Assembly: GCA_943325595.2 (NCBI GenBank)
Contig: CALPQA020000189.1
Coordinates: 1 to 5,082 of the forward strand
Origin: Auritidibacter sp. Marseille-P8566
Lineage (GTDB): Bacteria > Bacteroidota > Bacteroidia > Flavobacteriales > Flavobacteriaceae
Reading direction: 5' to 3'
Length of the DNA stretch: 5,082 bases
How positions within the stretch are numbered: the first letter of the stretch is position 1; each line of letters begins with the position of its first letter. Of the stretch, positions 1 to 5,082 are shown in pieces. The position numbers were made by a program, and so were the translations under genes. Below the pieces are notes generated by a model that did no database searches, was not told the DNA's origin, and worked only from the letters and a program-made list of their open reading frames with translations.

Positions 1-138
1 AGTGATTCCAACAATTTTATTTTCCTGACCTAAATCAAATAACAATTCTGTTTGCGATGGTACCAATGAAATTATTCGTCTAGGCGACATTTCAAAAGTA
101 TGTTCAATTCCTATTTGGTCAACCAATTTAAAAGCCAT
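1..138 (-). CDS. BtuF-like helical-backbone metal/cobalamin-binding protein, N-terminal fragment
   Basis: This is the 5' part of a gene that leaves the window at base 1. The ATG is the complement of 136-138 and 46 codons stay open. The peptide starts MAFKLVDQIG and carries RRIISLVPSQTELLFDLG at residues 20-37. That stretch matches the opening strand and helix of the BtuF/FhuD-type periplasmic-binding fold (typical form: R-I-V-S-L-x-P-S-x-T-E-x-L-x-x-L-G), in which one long helix joins two lobes that clamp a corrinoid or metal chelate. No signal peptide is visible: residues 1-19 are polar and charged. Either the protein is a cytoplasmic member of the family, or the true start lies elsewhere, although no upstream hydrophobic segment suggests that. 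It is divergent from the glucanase with 146 bp between start codons. The family call is fairly firm; the ligand cannot be told from this fragment. Confidence 0.75.
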   Translation of the reverse strand, partial: MAFKLVDQIGIEHTFEMSPRRIISLVPSQTELLFDLGQENKIVGIT

Positions 139-152
139 AATCTCAATTATTA

Positions 153-161
153 CAAAATGTA
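153..161 (-). promoter_or_regulatory. Possible -7 element for the BtuF-like gene
   Basis: On the minus strand this reads TACATTTTG, which is the Bacteroidetes -7 consensus TANNTTTG with one extra T. It lies 14 nt before the ATG, so the leader would be very short. No convincing -33 TTTG is seen at the usual distance. It is the best candidate in the gap but is weak. Confidence 0.3.
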
Positions 162-224
162 AATTTATTGTTTTTTACTTTAACTAAATTGGATAGTGTA
201 TAGTTTTTATATAGGTAGTTTAAA

Positions 225-254
225 TTTTATTAGCAATCATGGGACTTATATTTG
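225..254 (+). promoter_or_regulatory. Promoter of the GH16 glucanase gene
   Basis: TATATTTG at 247-254 is an exact match to the Bacteroidetes -7 consensus TANNTTTG. A TTTT at 225-228, 18 bp upstream, is a three-of-four match to the -33 TTTG. Transcription would begin near 259-261, leaving a leader of about 25 nt before the ATG at 285. The element covers a TTG at 252-254 that would otherwise look like an in-frame start. This supports the ATG at 285 as the real start. Confidence 0.6.
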
Positions 255-284
255 TATGATACAATTTTAACCAAATTTATATTA

Positions 285-1877
285 ATGCGAAATTTTATTT
301 TTCTATCAATATTGTTTTCGACTTCTATATTTTATTCGCAAGTCCAAATTTCGCAAGATAACTTTGAAGGTACTAGTACAATAAATAGTTGGTTTGGCGA
401 TGATTGTGGGATGGACATTAATTTCACAAATCCTTTTCCAACTGGCATTAACACCTCTTCTAAAGTTTTAAAATATTCGGATATTGGTGGGCCTTATGCA
501 AACGTTCGATTTGATGCAGGATTCAATTATAATTTAGCTACTAGTAGTGTTTTTACTTTAAAAATATATGTGCCTTCAACCGGCATTACCGGAAATCAAA
601 CAAATCGAATCTCACTAAAACTCCAAAATGGTTCGCTAGCTTCGCCTTGGTCAACGCAATGCGAAATAATAAAACCTATTGTATTGAATCAATGGCAGAC
701 CATCACTTTCAATTTTGCAACGGATACATATATTAATTTAGATCCAACTTCAACAAATCCGTTATACCGATCCGATTTTAATAGGGTCGTTCTTCAAGTG
801 AATGGAGAAAATAACACTTCTCAAGTCGTTGCTTATTTAGACGATTTTTTGTATTCGGGTGCTGCAACACTATATACCAATTTAGTTTGGAGTGATGAAT
901 TTGATACTAGTGGTGGTATAAATACGTCAAAGTGGTTTCCACAAACCCAACTTCCAAATGGAACTAGTTGGTACAACGGCGAATTACAACATTATACTAA
1001 TCGACAAGTAAATTCAAATATTACTAACGGAATACTAAGCATAGTGGCAAAAAGAGAGGCTTTCACCGATCAAGGAAAAACAAAACAATTTACATCGGCT
1101 AGATTAAATTCAAAATTTGCTTTCAAATACGGACGTGTTGAAGTGCGCGCAAAACTACCCGTAGGAGTTGGAACATGGCCTGCAATATGGATGCTTGGAA
1201 AAAATGTTATTGAACCAGGTGGCTTTTGGACAAGTACTTATGGAAGTGCAAGCTGGCCTGCCTGTGGTGAAATTGATATTATGGAACATTGGGGAACCAA
1301 CCAAAATTATGTTCAAAGTGCCATGCATACCCCTTCGAGTTTTGGAAGTACTGTAAATCTTGGCGGACAAACCATTCCAACTGCTTCATCACAATTCCAT
1401 GTGTATTCCCTTGAATGGTCGGCTTCAAGTATGATTTTCAGCGTAGATAATGTAGTTCATTATATCTATAATCCTACAGTTAAAAATGCTAGTACATGGC
1501 CTTTTGATGCTGAACAATACATTTTATTAAATATAGCTATTGAACCGAGTATTGCATCCAATTTTGTTCAATCTGCAATGGAAATTGACTATGTTAGGGT
1601 ATACCAACAAACAAGTTTAGGGAGTAACAATGTAACTAAAGAAAACGAATTGGTTTTATTTCCAAATCCTACTACTGACAAATTAAATCTGGTAATTCAA
1701 GAAAACCAAATCGGAAATCGAGCAACAATTTACTCAGTTTTGGGACAAGAGCTAAATTCTTATATCTTAAATAATGAACAAACCATTTTAGATGTGTCTC
1801 ATTATCAAAACGGAATTTACCTTTTGAAAATTGAAGGCAACTCCGGGATTAATACGTATAAATTTATTAAGAAATAG
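285..1877 (+). CDS. Secreted GH16 beta-glucanase (laminarinase type) with T9SS sorting domain
   Basis: The 530-residue protein is probably an endo-acting beta-1,3-(1,4)-glucanase that is exported, then released or attached at the cell surface. Seen, numbering from the ATG at 285: a signal peptide ([18 protein letters not shown], residues 1-18, cleavage before or after Q19); a beta-rich N-domain at about 20-192 that resembles a carbohydrate-binding jelly roll but that I cannot assign; a GH16 domain at about 197-441; and a C-terminal type A T9SS sorting domain at about 455-530, with [16 protein letters not shown] and NGIYLLKI. The catalytic motif is [10 protein letters not shown] at 328-337: E329 nucleophile, D331 helper, E334 acid/base. 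Its ExDxxE spacing is the beta-bulge form typical of laminarinases. WPAIWMLG at 298-305 and SAMHTP at 345-350 are further GH16 landmarks. An in-frame upstream TTG at 252 is rejected because it lies inside the promoter and would put a polar stretch ahead of the signal peptide. No SusC/SusD pair is adjacent, so this is not visibly part of a polysaccharide utilization locus. The exact glucan is inferred, not shown. Confidence 0.93.
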   Translation: MRNFIFLSILFSTSIFYSQVQISQDNFEGTSTINSWFGDDCGMDINFTNPFPTGINTSSKVLKYSDIGGPYANVRFDAGFNYNLATSSVFTLKIYVPSTGITGNQTNRISLKLQNGSLASPWSTQCEIIKPIVLNQWQTITFNFATDTYINLDPTSTNPLYRSDFNRVVLQVNGENNTSQVVAYLDDFLYSGAATLYTNLVWSDEFDTSGGINTSKWFPQTQLPNGTSWYNGELQHYTNRQVNSNITNGILSIVAKREAFTDQGKTKQFTSARLNSKFAFKYGRVEVRAKLPVGVGTWPAIWMLGKNVIEPGGFWTSTYGSASWPACGEIDIMEHWGTNQNYVQSAMHTPSSFGSTVNLGGQTIPTASSQFHVYSLEWSASSMIFSVDNVVHYIYNPTVKNASTWPFDAEQYILLNIAIEPSIASNFVQSAMEIDYVRVYQQTSLGSNNVTKENELVLFPNPTTDKLNLVIQENQIGNRATIYSVLGQELNSYILNNEQTILDVSHYQNGIYLLKIEGNSGINTYKFIKK

Positions 1878-2691
1878 AAGTATTCAATAGTGATTCCATT
1901 TCTTGTTGCATTTTTAATGCTTCCTCTCTAGCCTTTTCAGCAAAATCGATTCCATTAGAAGCGTAAATAATCGCACGTGAAGAATTAATCAACAATCCCA
2001 CATTGGCATTCATTCCATATTTGCAAACTTCAGAAAGACTGCCACCTTGTGCACCAACTCCTGGAACAAGCAAGAAACTATCGGGAACAATTTTACGAAT
2101 TTCAGTGAAATATTCGGCTTTTGTAGCCCCAACAACATACATCAGATTTTCAGAATTTTTCCAAGTTTTCGATGTTTCCAAAACCTGTTTGTATAATTCT
2201 ACACCATCAACATTCAAGGTTTGAAAATCAAAAGCTCCTTCATTTGAAGTCAAAGCCAACATAATCGTGTGCTTATTTACAAAAGCTAAAAAGGGTTCTA
2301 CCGAATCTTTTCCCATATACGGCGCAACGGTTACACTATCAAAATTCAAATCTTCAAAAAATGCTTTGGCATACATGGACGATGTATTTCCAATATCTCC
2401 GCGTTTTGCATCGGCAATTGTAAATATTTCAGGATATTTTTCGTTGATGTAAATAATGGTTTTTTGCAAAGAAACCCAGCCTTTTATTCCATATGCTTCA
2501 TAGAAAGCCGTATTAGGTTTGTAGGAAACTGCCAAATCGTGCGTCGCATCAATTATCGCTTTATTGAACTCGAAAATTGGGTCTTCTAATTCCAACAAAT
2601 GCGTTGGAATTTTAGCTAAATCAACATCCAAACCAATGCATAGAAAGGATTTTTTGCTTTTAATTTGGGCAATTAATTCTGTAGTTGTCAT
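1867..2691 (-). CDS. pyrF: Orotidine-5'-phosphate decarboxylase (type 2 PyrF)
   Basis: This cytoplasmic enzyme converts OMP to UMP, the last step of de novo UMP synthesis. The 274-residue length fits the longer type 2 subfamily rather than the roughly 230-245-residue E. coli type. Visible motifs: LDVD at 21-24, SYKPN at 56-60 (lysine K58), the catalytic signature [10 protein letters not shown] at 94-103 (D94, K96, D99), [10 protein letters not shown] at 148-157, VVGAT at 186-190, the phosphate-binding loop VPGVGAQGG at 209-217, and NSSRAI at 236-241. The ATG is the complement of 2689-2691 and gives the expected N-terminus shortly before FLCIGLDVD. No Shine-Dalgarno sequence is evident, as is common in Bacteroidetes. 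It lies 179 bp downstream of prfA on the same strand, and the gap has no consensus promoter in this direction, so read-through from prfA is plausible. Its last 11 nt overlap the end of the convergent glucanase gene. Confidence 0.96.
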   Translation of the reverse strand: MTTTELIAQIKSKKSFLCIGLDVDLAKIPTHLLELEDPIFEFNKAIIDATHDLAVSYKPNTAFYEAYGIKGWVSLQKTIIYINEKYPEIFTIADAKRGDIGNTSSMYAKAFFEDLNFDSVTVAPYMGKDSVEPFLAFVNKHTIMLALTSNEGAFDFQTLNVDGVELYKQVLETSKTWKNSENLMYVVGATKAEYFTEIRKIVPDSFLLVPGVGAQGGSLSEVCKYGMNANVGLLINSSRAIIYASNGIDFAEKAREEALKMQQEMESLLNTSIS

Positions 2692-2706
2692 TGTTGTGTG
2701 TTTAAC

Positions 2707-2742
2707 CGCAAAGTTCGCAAAGTTTTTCGCAAAGTTCGCAAG
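2707..2742. repeat. Short tandem repeat tract, CGCAAAG units
   Basis: Three copies of CGCAAAG start at 2707, 2716 and 2728, and a degenerate CGCAAG starts at 2737, giving spacings of 9, 12 and 9 bp. The tract is therefore a 21-bp block, CGCAAAGTTCGCAAAG plus a T-run, followed by a near copy of itself. It ends about 15 bp upstream of the pyrF start codon. Read on the pyrF strand, the copies give AACTTTGCG, so each offers a TTTG resembling part of a -7 element (GAACTTTG, seven of eight to TANNTTTG). I recall similar CGCAAAG-rich tracts between genes of other Flavobacterium genomes, from memory only. Confidence 0.8.
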
Positions 2743-2755
2743 GGAATTTTATTTT

Positions 2756-2809
2756 TTAGCCACGAATTAACGAATTATAAATTTTAAAAATTCGTGAATT
2801 CGTGGCTAA
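2756..2809. repeat. Long imperfect palindrome with tandem 8-mer arms
   Basis: The left arm at 2757-2776 starts TAGCCACGAATT; the right arm at 2789-2808 is its reverse complement with a single mismatch (A2769 against G2796). One more pair (T2756-A2809) extends the stem to 21 positions. The central 12 bp are A/T only. Each arm is two 8-bp units: CACGAATT then AACGAATT on the left, and AATTCGTG twice on the right. In the prfA direction the stem is followed by A-rich sequence rather than a U-run, so it is not a textbook intrinsic terminator. It could still act as a transcript-stabilising or attenuating hairpin 62 nt after the prfA stop. Confidence 0.85.
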
Positions 2810-2826
2810 TATTTTTGTTTTATTTA

Positions 2827-2869
2827 GTCTATCCGTCTATTATCTATAAGTCTATTATCTTTTCGTCTC
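2827..2869. repeat. Direct repeats of GTCTATTATCT
   Basis: GTCTATTATCT occurs exactly at 2835-2845 and 2850-2860, giving a 15-bp period. Partial units beginning GTCT flank them at 2827 and 2865, so four GTCT steps are spaced 8, 15 and 15 bp. The tract begins 1 bp after the prfA stop codon and would be in the prfA 3' untranslated region. It looks like a short low-complexity intergenic repeat; no function is evident. Confidence 0.7.
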
Positions 2870-2870
2870 C

Positions 2871-3947
2871 TTAAAATACCTCACTCGCTTCTTTCAATTT
2901 CTCCATGTTGTTGACCAGTTGAAGTTCATCAACAAATTTTTGAATTTTTCCATTCATAACGCCATCCATATCAAAAACATCTAGTCCTACTCTATGATCG
3001 GTTACGCGTCCTTGTGCGTAATTGTAAGTACGAATTTTTGCAGAACGGTCACCAGAACTCACTTGAGAAGTTCGAGTTACAGCATCTTCTGCTTGTTTTT
3101 TTGCTAATTCTTGTTCGTATAAACGAGAACGTAAAACTATAAACGCTTTGTCTTTGTTTTTATGTTGTGATTTCTGATCTTGACATTGTGCCACCAAACC
3201 TGTTGGAATGTGTGTCAAACGAACTGCCGATTTTGTAGTATTAACAGATTGTCCTCCAGGTCCTGATGAACAGAAGAAATCAACTCGAACATCGTTCATA
3301 TCAATTTGAACATCAAATTCTTCAGCTTCAGGAAGCACCATAACAGTGGCAGCAGAAGTATGAACACGACCTTGCGTTTCCGTTTGTGGAACGCGTTGCA
3401 CGCGGTGAACACCTGCTTCAAATTTTAATGACCCGTAAACATCTTCACCTGTAACTTCAAAAATAACTTCTTTAAAACCGCCTGAAGTTCCTTCGTTCAT
3501 ATCCACAACCGAAGTTCTCCAACCCCTATTTTCGCAATATTTGGTGTACATTCTAAACAAATCGCCAGCAAAAATTGAGGCTTCATCCCCACCCGTTCCG
3601 GCGCGAATTTCAACCATAACATTTTTTGCATCTTCTGCGTCTTTAGGAATCAACATAAATTTTATTTCCTCTTCTAATTCTGGCAAACGATCTTTGGCAT
3701 CATCCAATTGCATTTTTGCCATTTCAGTCATTTCAGCATCGCTTCCGTCAGCAATGATTTCATTCGCTTCATCAATATTAGCTAATAAAATAAGATACTC
3801 TTCTCTTTTCTCTACTAAAGCTTTGATACTTTTATATTCTTGATTAAGAAGTACATATCTTTTTTGGTCGGCAATAACATCGGGTTGAATAATCAAATCC
3901 GAAATTTCATCGAAACGCTGTTTTACATATTGAAGTTTATCTAACAT
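2871..3947 (-). CDS. prfA: Peptide chain release factor 1 (RF1)
   Basis: RF1 reads UAA and UAG stop codons in the ribosomal A site and triggers hydrolysis of peptidyl-tRNA. The 358-residue length is normal for the family. Seen in order: a coiled N-terminal helical region (1-105), the RAGTGGDEA signature at 115-123, the stop-codon-reading loop [14 protein letters not shown] at 185-198 with a P-x-T tripeptide (PQT, 187-189) that marks RF1 rather than RF2 (SPF), and the catalytic loop [12 protein letters not shown] at 227-238 with GGQ at 231-233. There is no internal frameshift, as expected for RF1 and unlike many prfB genes. The ATG (complement of 3945-3947) is preceded by AGGAAAAAATAAG, which has a weak AGGA ribosome-binding motif. 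A consensus promoter lies about 26 nt upstream. pyrF follows on the same strand. Confidence 0.97.
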   Translation of the reverse strand: MLDKLQYVKQRFDEISDLIIQPDVIADQKRYVLLNQEYKSIKALVEKREEYLILLANIDEANEIIADGSDAEMTEMAKMQLDDAKDRLPELEEEIKFMLIPKDAEDAKNVMVEIRAGTGGDEASIFAGDLFRMYTKYCENRGWRTSVVDMNEGTSGGFKEVIFEVTGEDVYGSLKFEAGVHRVQRVPQTETQGRVHTSAATVMVLPEAEEFDVQIDMNDVRVDFFCSSGPGGQSVNTTKSAVRLTHIPTGLVAQCQDQKSQHKNKDKAFIVLRSRLYEQELAKKQAEDAVTRTSQVSSGDRSAKIRTYNYAQGRVTDHRVGLDVFDMDGVMNGKIQKFVDELQLVNNMEKLKEASEVF

Positions 3948-3972
3948 CTTATTTTTTCCTTTATTATGACTG

Positions 3973-4003
3973 CAAATTTACAAAAAAAAGTTGAAAAAGT
4001 AAA
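3973..4003 (-). promoter_or_regulatory. prfA promoter
   Basis: On the minus strand TAAATTTG (complement of 3973-3980) is an exact -7 match to TANNTTTG. TTTA (complement of 4000-4003) sits 19 bp upstream in the -33 position with three of four bases matching TTTG. The predicted start near 3967 leaves a leader of about 20 nt before the prfA ATG. Confidence 0.65.
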
Positions 4004-4028
4004 GCGGTTTACATTTGGAATTTTTTGA

Positions 4029-4106
4029 AGCTTTCTCCCGCTGTCCGCTATATCTTTTAGGGCGAACCCCGCCCTAAAAAGGATGCCGCTTCCATCAGGG
4101 CTAGGC
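4029..4106. repeat. GC-rich hairpin element, probable dispersed intergenic repeat
   Basis: The block begins near AGCTTTCTCCCGCTGTCCGC and ends near CATCAGGGCTAGG. It contains a perfect 10-bp stem: TTTTAGGGCG at 4055-4064 pairs with CGCCCTAAAA at 4070-4079 around a 5-nt loop. ATC at 4052-4054 and GAT at 4082-4084 can extend the stem across a two-base bulge. It belongs to neither predicted flanking transcript, because the prfA and receptor promoters both face away from it. From memory, blocks with CTCCCGCT-TCCGCT at one end, GGGCTAGG at the other and a variable central hairpin recur between genes in Flavobacteriaceae, so I call it a dispersed repeat. I cannot tell whether it is mobile, a terminator module or an RNA. 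Confidence 0.6.
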
Positions 4107-4117
4107 ATTCCGTTTAC

Positions 4118-4147
4118 GAAAAATCATTTGTTGATAAATTATTTTTC
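4118..4147. repeat. AT-rich inverted repeat
   Basis: GAAAAAT at 4118-4124 pairs with ATTTTTC at 4141-4147. After one C/T mismatch, four more pairs (4126-4129 with 4136-4139) and a G-T wobble close on a 4-nt loop. The stem is almost all A/T, so it is thermally weak. It could be a protein-binding palindrome or a weak end for a plus-strand transcript from the GC-rich element. Confidence 0.5.
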
Positions 4148-4172
4148 ATAGTAATAAACAGAAAATCAATAC

Positions 4173-4204
4173 ACTATAAAATAGTATTCATAATAATTCT
4201 AAAT
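4173..4204. promoter_or_regulatory. Candidate operator palindromes upstream of the receptor promoter
   Basis: Two dyads abut here. ACTAT-AAA-ATAGT at 4173-4185 is a perfect 5-bp inverted repeat. ATTCATAATAATTCTAAAT at 4186-4204 is a 19-bp dyad with seven of nine pairs matching. The second ends 4 bp before the -33 element, a natural position for a regulator. Its 19-bp length equals a classical Fur box, and the downstream gene is an iron-type receptor, but I do not claim a match to a known Bacteroidetes Fur consensus. Confidence 0.35.
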
Positions 4205-4208
4205 AAGC

Positions 4209-4239
4209 TTTGAAATATAAAATTCAGTAATTACATTTG
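4209..4239 (+). promoter_or_regulatory. Promoter of the TonB-dependent receptor gene
   Basis: TTTG at 4209-4212, a 19-bp spacer, then TACATTTG at 4232-4239 exactly match the Bacteroidetes -33/-7 consensus. Transcription should start near 4244-4246, leaving a leader of about 26-28 nt before the ATG at 4272. This is the best promoter in the window. Confidence 0.75.
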
Positions 4240-4271
4240 CACTTTATTTTTAACAAGTCTAAATAAGAATT

Positions 4272-5082
4272 ATGGAAAACCGAATCAAAATACTGCTATT
4301 TTTGTTTTTTACAACATTTGCAATCAGCGCCCAAGAGACTGGAATAGTAAAAGGTAAAATTGTATCATCAGACGGATTTCCTATCGCTGCAATAGCAATA
4401 AAACTAGGAAAAGCAACTGCTTCAACACAAACAGATACAAAAGGAGGATTTATTTTTAAAAATTTCCCAATAGGAATTCACACTATTACGTTAGAAGGCA
4501 TCGGTTTAACAAAACAATCCAAGGAAATAAAAGTCGTTGCAAATGAAAGTACGTATGTCGAATTTATTCTAATTGAAGACATCAATGCTTTGAAAGAAAT
4601 CGTAATCAAAATTAAAGACAGCCCGAACAAAAAAAGGGAATCCATATTGTCAGGTTTAGAAATAAAACCATTCGACTTGCCTCAAAGCGTCCAAATTATA
4701 GGAAATACAACACTTTACCAACAACAAGCGCTCCGATTAAGCGATGTCGCAAAAAACATTAACGGCGTTTACATTGGCTCAGCCAGAGGAGGCGCTCAAG
4801 AATCGTTATGGTCAAGAGGATACGACATGTCGGCAAATAACATGCTCAAAAACGGGTTTCGTCAAAACAGTGGTTCCATGCCCGAAGTAGCAACTTTAGA
4901 AAAAATAGAAGTCCTAAAGGGTGGAGCTGCCTTGTTATTTGGAAATGTTACACCAGGCGGAATTTTAAATATGGTCACTAAAATCCCACAATTCAAAAAA
5001 GGCGGGGAAATCACTTTACAAATGGGGAGTTATTCGTTCTATAAACCCTCGGTTGATTTCTTCGGCGCATTAAATAAATACA
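4272..5082 (+). CDS. TonB-dependent siderophore receptor, N-terminal part
   Basis: The gene stays open for 270 codons and runs off the right edge. The product is an outer-membrane receptor that would import an iron-siderophore or similar chelate using TonB energy. Seen: a signal peptide (MENRIKILLFLFFTTFAISA, residues 1-20, cleavage before Q21); a carboxypeptidase-regulatory-like beta-sandwich at about 24-105 (VKGKIVSSDGFPI, TDTKGGFIFKNFPIG), common in Bacteroidetes receptors; and the plug domain from about 133, with LPQSVQIIG at 136-144, LWSRGYD at 179-185, and the siderophore-receptor signature IEVLKGGAALLFGNVTPGG at 212-230 followed by ILNMVTKIPQ. The usual LKGP has G for P here (LKGG). 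The barrel lies outside the window. The plug motifs resemble FhuA/FoxA-type receptors rather than SusC-type (no SusC plug signature seen), so iron uptake is likelier than glycan uptake. The exact ligand is unknown. No SusD-like partner can be checked here. Confidence 0.9.
   Translation, partial: MENRIKILLFLFFTTFAISAQETGIVKGKIVSSDGFPIAAIAIKLGKATASTQTDTKGGFIFKNFPIGIHTITLEGIGLTKQSKEIKVVANESTYVEFILIEDINALKEIVIKIKDSPNKKRESILSGLEIKPFDLPQSVQIIGNTTLYQQQALRLSDVAKNINGVYIGSARGGAQESLWSRGYDMSANNMLKNGFRQNSGSMPEVATLEKIEVLKGGAALLFGNVTPGGILNMVTKIPQFKKGGEITLQMGSYSFYKPSVDFFGALNKY

Larger units (their letters stand above)
3948..4271. other. 324-bp divergent intergenic region, no gene seen
   Basis: No credible open reading frame or RNA gene of a known family was found on either strand. 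From left to right it holds the prfA promoter (minus), a plus-strand TACATTTG at 4010-4017, a GC-rich hairpin element, an AT-rich hairpin at 4118-4147, two small palindromes at 4173-4204, and the promoter of the TonB-dependent receptor gene. The GC-rich element stands out sharply from its very AT-rich flanks. Confidence 0.7.

Noticed and set aside
252..284. In-frame TTG start giving an 11-residue longer glucanase
   Set aside because: The TTG lies inside the exact -7 match at 247-254, and the extension places polar residues before a normal signal peptide starting at the ATG at 285.
1155..1370. Short open frames on both strands inside the GH16 catalytic region
   Set aside because: They overlap the strongly supported catalytic domain in other frames and their products resemble no known protein.
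1869..1904. Weak hairpin AAGAAAT...ATTTCTT over the convergent stop codons
   Set aside because: It has a 7-bp A/T-rich stem with a large loop and only a modest T-run nearby; too weak to call a bidirectional terminator.
2564..2770. Plus-strand 68-codon frame across the pyrF start and repeats
   Set aside because: It is antisense to pyrF and its C-terminal part ([11 protein letters not shown]) is simply the CGCAAAG repeat translated.
2810..2817. TATTTTTG on the plus strand, matching the -7 consensus
   Set aside because: It points into the 3' end of prfA in antisense, has no gene ahead, and is an easy chance match in AT-rich sequence.
2707..2869. CRISPR array
   Set aside because: The repeats are 7-11 bp with gaps of a few bases and no unique spacers of about 30 bp, and there are no cas genes.
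3541..3843. Plus-strand 100-codon frame inside prfA
   Set aside because: It is antisense to the N-terminal half of RF1, which is fully supported by family motifs, and is rich in serine and isoleucine as expected for a shadow frame.
4029..4147. Integron attC site or insertion-sequence end
   Set aside because: No attC-like RYYYAAC/GTTRRRY core sites, integrase, transposase or target-site duplication were seen.

Overview
The window looks like chromosomal DNA from a Flavobacteriaceae bacterium, most likely Flavobacterium or a close relative. The evidence is the low GC content, a secreted enzyme with a type IX secretion (T9SS) C-terminal sorting domain, a TonB-dependent receptor with an N-terminal carboxypeptidase-regulatory-like extension, and several good matches to the Bacteroidetes promoter (-7 TANNTTTG, -33 TTTG) just upstream of start codons.

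Layout: (1) positions 1-138, minus strand, hold the first 46 codons of a BtuF-like metal/cobalamin-binding protein that runs off the left edge. (2) Divergent from it, 285-1877 plus, is a complete secreted GH16 laminarinase-type beta-glucanase: signal peptide, unassigned beta-sandwich-like N-domain, catalytic GH16, T9SS tail. (3) Convergent with it and overlapping its stop by 11 nt is pyrF (1867-2691, minus), orotidine-5'-phosphate decarboxylase. (4) Upstream of pyrF on the same strand is prfA (2871-3947, minus), peptide chain release factor 1. The 179-bp gap between them holds three different repeat structures. (5) The 324-bp divergent gap 3948-4271 holds the prfA promoter, a GC-rich hairpin element, an AT-rich hairpin, candidate operators and a near-ideal promoter. 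(6) 4272-5082 plus is the first 270 codons of a TonB-dependent siderophore receptor that runs off the right edge.

The genes do not form one pathway. pyrF and prfA are housekeeping genes (pyrimidine synthesis and translation termination) and may share a transcript, since no consensus promoter was found directly before pyrF. The glucanase is a stand-alone polysaccharide-degrading gene with no SusC/SusD pair in view. The two edge genes may both concern metal or corrinoid acquisition but are not adjacent. I see no defence system, CRISPR array, transposase, tRNA or rRNA. The most unusual material is intergenic: a GC-rich hairpin element between two divergent promoters with its own promoter-like motif, a near-perfect 20-bp-arm palindrome built of tandem 8-mers, and two short tandem-repeat tracts.
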